Source: Hippophae tibetana
Lineage: Eukaryota > Streptophyta > Magnoliopsida > Rosales > Elaeagnaceae
NCBI GenBank assembly: GCA_037013495.1
Contig: CM072812.1
Span: 59,180,938-59,244,937 of the forward strand
Reading direction: 5' to 3'
Length of the DNA: 64,000 nt
Every line of letters starts with the position of its first letter. The first letter of the stretch is position 1. A model generated the notes under the pieces. The model did no database searches. It was not told the DNA's origin and saw nothing but the letters and a program-made list of their open reading frames with translations. A program made the position numbers and the translations under genes. This document shows, one piece after another, positions 60,997 to 64,000 of the stretch.

Positions 60997-61001
60997 GTTA
61001 T
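60997..61001. repeat. Target-site duplication, right copy (GTTAT)
   Basis: GTTAT follows the TCATCA terminus directly and continues into TCACCTATAG of the satellite, completing the monomer interrupted at 45860. Confidence 0.95.
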
Positions 61002-64000
61002 TCACCTATAGCTTACACATAATTTTGAATGGGAGTTTTGGTTGTTGAAAATAGGTTATATGTCTTCATCTATCCTTTTGTGAATTTTTTGAATTAAAAA
61101 AATTATTATTTAATTGTTTTCTACTTTTTTGAGTGAAAAATCATAGTAAAAACAATGAAATTTAATCCTTCATCTCTTGTGTTTTCTTTCAATTTTGTTA
61201 TCGTTGTTTTCATCTTTAGATTTCCTTTTGTAGTTTTTCTTCATATTCTTCGTATCTTTTCTTTTTCTTTTTTTTATGTGTCGAAATCTATCTTTCTTCT
61301 TCAAAAAATTAGGAGTGCTGAAGCATGTCACAATTTAAAAAAAAAGAAGTTATTAATTGGGGTTGCAACTTTAAATTTTTAAAATTTCCAAATCGTGTAT
61401 CGAAACTACAATTATAATATATCAAATGGAAAGTTGTTTCGATTTCTAAAAATGCAATAAAAGCATCAGTTCTGTTCTCAAAATTTTTGAACCCAAATTC
61501 CATTTTTTATGCAACTTACAATATCTTAAAGTTTCTTCACAGCATATTGCGTTCTTTTCGACTCTTGTTCTTTAGGGTTCTAATTTAATCATCTTAGCCT
61601 CGTTCTATGTAATTCAATCATTACTATTTGTTTGAGTTCCTAGGTTATTCACCTATAAGTTACACATAATTTAGAATGGGAGCTTTGGTTGTTGAAAATA
61701 GGTTATATGTCTTCATCTATCCTTTTTTGAATATTAGAAACAAAAAAATTATTCTTTAATTGTTTTCTACTTTCTTGAGTGAAAAATCATAGTAAAAAGC
61801 ATGAAATTTTATCCTTCATCTCTTGTGTTTTCTTTCAATTTTGTCGTCGTTTTTTGAATCTTTGGATTTCCTTTTGTAGTTTTTCTTCAAATTCTTCGTA
61901 TCTTTTCTTTTTCTTTTCTTTATGTGTCCTAATCTATCTTTCTTTAAAAAAAAATAGGAATGCTCAAGCATGTCACAATTTAAAAAAGAAGAAGTTATTA
62001 ATTGTGGTTCCAAATTTAAACTTTTAAAATTTCCAAATCGTGTATCGAAACTACTATTGTAATATATTAAATGGAAAGTTGTTTCTATTTCTAAAAATGC
62101 AATAAAAGCATCAGTTCTGTTCTCAAAATTTTTGAACCCAAATTCCATTTTTTATGCAACTTACAATGTCTTAAAGTTTGTTCACAGCATATTGCTTTCT
62201 TTTCGGCTCTTGTTCTTTAGGGTTCTAATTTAATCATCTTAGCCTCCTTCTATGTAATTCAATCGTTACTATTTGTTTGAATTCCTAGGTTATTCACCTA
62301 TAGGTTACACATAATTTAGAATTGGAGCTTGGGTTGTTGAAAATAGGTTATATGTCTTCATCTATCCTTTTTTGAATTTTAGAATTAAAAAAAATATTAT
62401 TTAATTGTTTTCTACTTTCTTGAGTGAAACATCATAGTAAAAAGCATGATATTTTATCCTTCATCTCTTGTGTTTTCTTTCAATTTTGTCGTCGTTGTTT
62501 TAATCTTTGGATTTGCTTTCGTAGTTTTTCTTCAAATTCTTCGTATCTTTTCTTTTTCTTTTTTTTATGTGTCCTAATCTATCTTTCTTCTTCTACAAAA
62601 TAGGAGTGCTGAAGCATGTCACAATTTAAAAAAAAAGAAGTTATTAATTGGGGGTGCAACTTTAAATTTTTAAAATTTCCAAATCGTGTATCAAAACTAC
62701 AATTATAATATATCAAATGGAAAGTGGTTTCGATTTCTAAAAATGCAATAAAACCATCAGTTCTGTTCACAAAATTTTTGAACCCAAATTCCATTTTTTA
62801 TGCAACTTACAATATCTTAAAGTTTCTTCACAGCATATTGCGTTCTTTTCGACTCTTGTTCTTTAGGGTTCTAATCTAATCATCTTAGCCTCGTTCTATG
62901 TAATTCAATCATTACTATTTGTTTGAGTTCCTAGGTTATTCACCTATAAGTTACACATAATTTAGAATGGGAGCTTTGGTTGTTGAAAATAGGTTATATG
63001 TCTTCATCTATCCTTTTTTGAATATTAGAAACAAAAAAATTATTCTTTAATTGTTTTCTACTTTCTTGAGTGAAAAATCATAGTAAAAAGCATGAAATTT
63101 AATCCTTCATCTCTTGTGTTTTCTATCAGTTTTGTTGTCGTTGGTTTTATCTTTGGATTTCCTTTTGTAGTTTTTCTACAAATTCTCCGTATCTTTTCTT
63201 TTTCTTTTTTTAATGTGTCCTAATCTATCCTTCTACAAAAAAAAAATAGGAATGTTCAAGCATGTCACAATTTAAAAAAGAAGAAGTTATTAATTGGGGT
63301 TGCAACTTTAAACTTTTAAAATTTTCAAATCGTGTATCGAAACTACTATTGTAATATATCAAATGGAAAGTTGTTTCGATTTCTAAAAATGCAATAAAAG
63401 CATCAGTTCTGTTCTCAAAATTTTTGAACCCAAATTCCATTTTTATGCAACTTACAATATCTTAAAGATTGGTCACAGCATATTGCGTTCTTTTCGGCTC
63501 TTGTTCTTTAGGGTTCTAATTTAATCATCTTAGCCTCGTTCTATGTAATTCAATCATTACTATTTGTTTGAGTTCCTAGGTTATTCACCTATAAGTTACA
63601 CATAATTTAGAATGGGAGCTTTGGTTGTTGAAAATAGGTTATATGTCTTCATCTATCCTTTTTTGAATATTAGAAATAAAAAAATTATTCTTTAATTGTT
63701 TTCTACTTTCTTGAGTGAAAAATCATAGTAAAAAGCATGAAATTTTATCCTTCATCTCTTGTGTTTTCTTTCAATTTTGTCGTCATTTTTTGAATCTTTG
63801 GATTTCCTTTTGTAATTTTTCTTCAAATTCTTCGTATCTTTTCTTTTTCTTTTCTTTATGTGTCCTAATCTATCTTTCTTTAAAAAAAAATAGGAATGCT
63901 CAAGCATGTCACAATTTAAAAAAGAAGAAGTTATTAATTGGGGTTCCAACTTTAAACTTTTAAGATTTCCAAATCGTGTATCGAAACTACTATTGTAATA
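61002..64000. repeat. Satellite DNA array, right part (about 4.6 monomers)
   Basis: The same satellite resumes in phase after the retrotransposon. The 14 bases 61002-61015 complete the monomer cut at 45860, giving a reconstructed length of 649 bp. Further monomers start at 61016, 61663, 62308, 62954 and 63599, and the last is cut by the window end. These copies share variants that are rare or absent on the left, such as a changed base in the cacctataag block and aatattagaaa in place of aattttagaatt, at 61663, 62954 and 63599. The array therefore continues beyond the window with its own local sub-family. Confidence 0.96.

Noticed and set aside
61155-63963. Similar short frames in the right-hand satellite, up to 110 codons
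   Set aside because: Same satellite artefact; lengths vary with single-base and A-run changes.
1-64000. tRNA, rRNA, snRNA or microRNA genes
   Set aside because: I found no recognisable tRNA A/B boxes in order, no rRNA blocks, and no long near-perfect hairpin. The tRNA-like sequence at 58993-59010 is the primer binding site only.

Overview
The window looks like heterochromatic, probably (peri)centromeric or other satellite-rich DNA of a flowering plant. The evidence is a tandem satellite with a monomer of about 646 bp, interrupted by a Ty3/gypsy LTR retrotransposon of the plant Athila type with a tRNA-Asp-like primer binding site. One plant-telomere-like heptamer (TTTAGGG) occurs in every satellite monomer. 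I cannot name the species. I see no cellular (non-transposon) gene.

Layout. (1) 1-45860: left satellite array, 70 complete monomers plus most of a 71st, A+T-rich. The monomers form local higher-order repeats (HORs): a 4-mer (about 2,588 bp) at the start, then 3-mer (about 1,940 bp), 2-mer (about 1,295 bp), mixed, 3-mer (1,935 bp), 4-mer (2,586 bp) and 2-mer (1,291 bp) blocks. There are chimeric monomers and one monomer with a 36-37 bp deletion. (2) 45861-60996: one LTR retrotransposon of 15,136 bp on the minus strand, flanked by a perfect 5-bp target-site duplication GTTAT. (3) 61002-64000: the satellite resumes in phase for about 4.6 monomers.

The retrotransposon, read on the minus strand: 5' LTR (60996-59017, 1,980 bp), PBS (59010-58993), a leader with paired hairpins and AT-rich repeats, a first intact gag ORF (58177-56840), a spacer carrying a double stem-loop, then a second gag fused to protease, reverse transcriptase, RNase H and integrase (56497-51326). 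Three in-frame stop codons break that second frame. A non-coding 3' region with a second copy of the double stem-loop, an internal polypurine-like tract and the true polypurine tract follows, and then the 3' LTR (49454-45861). The 3' LTR carries a 1,551-bp insertion (46177-47727) with TG...CA ends and its own 5-bp duplication ATTAT, best read as a solo LTR of a second element. Without it the two LTRs differ by only about 1% in substitutions, plus one 56-bp length difference in a GC-rich U3 tract. The insertion is therefore young and the solo LTR younger still.

How the parts relate. The satellite is the landing site. The element shows a full set of structural signals and nearly complete coding capacity, but its pol frame is broken, so this copy could move only with helper proteins. 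The most unusual point is the tandem pair of about 70% identical gag genes. The upstream one has lost two zinc-knuckle cysteines and is followed by its own copy of the stem-loop module that also follows pol.
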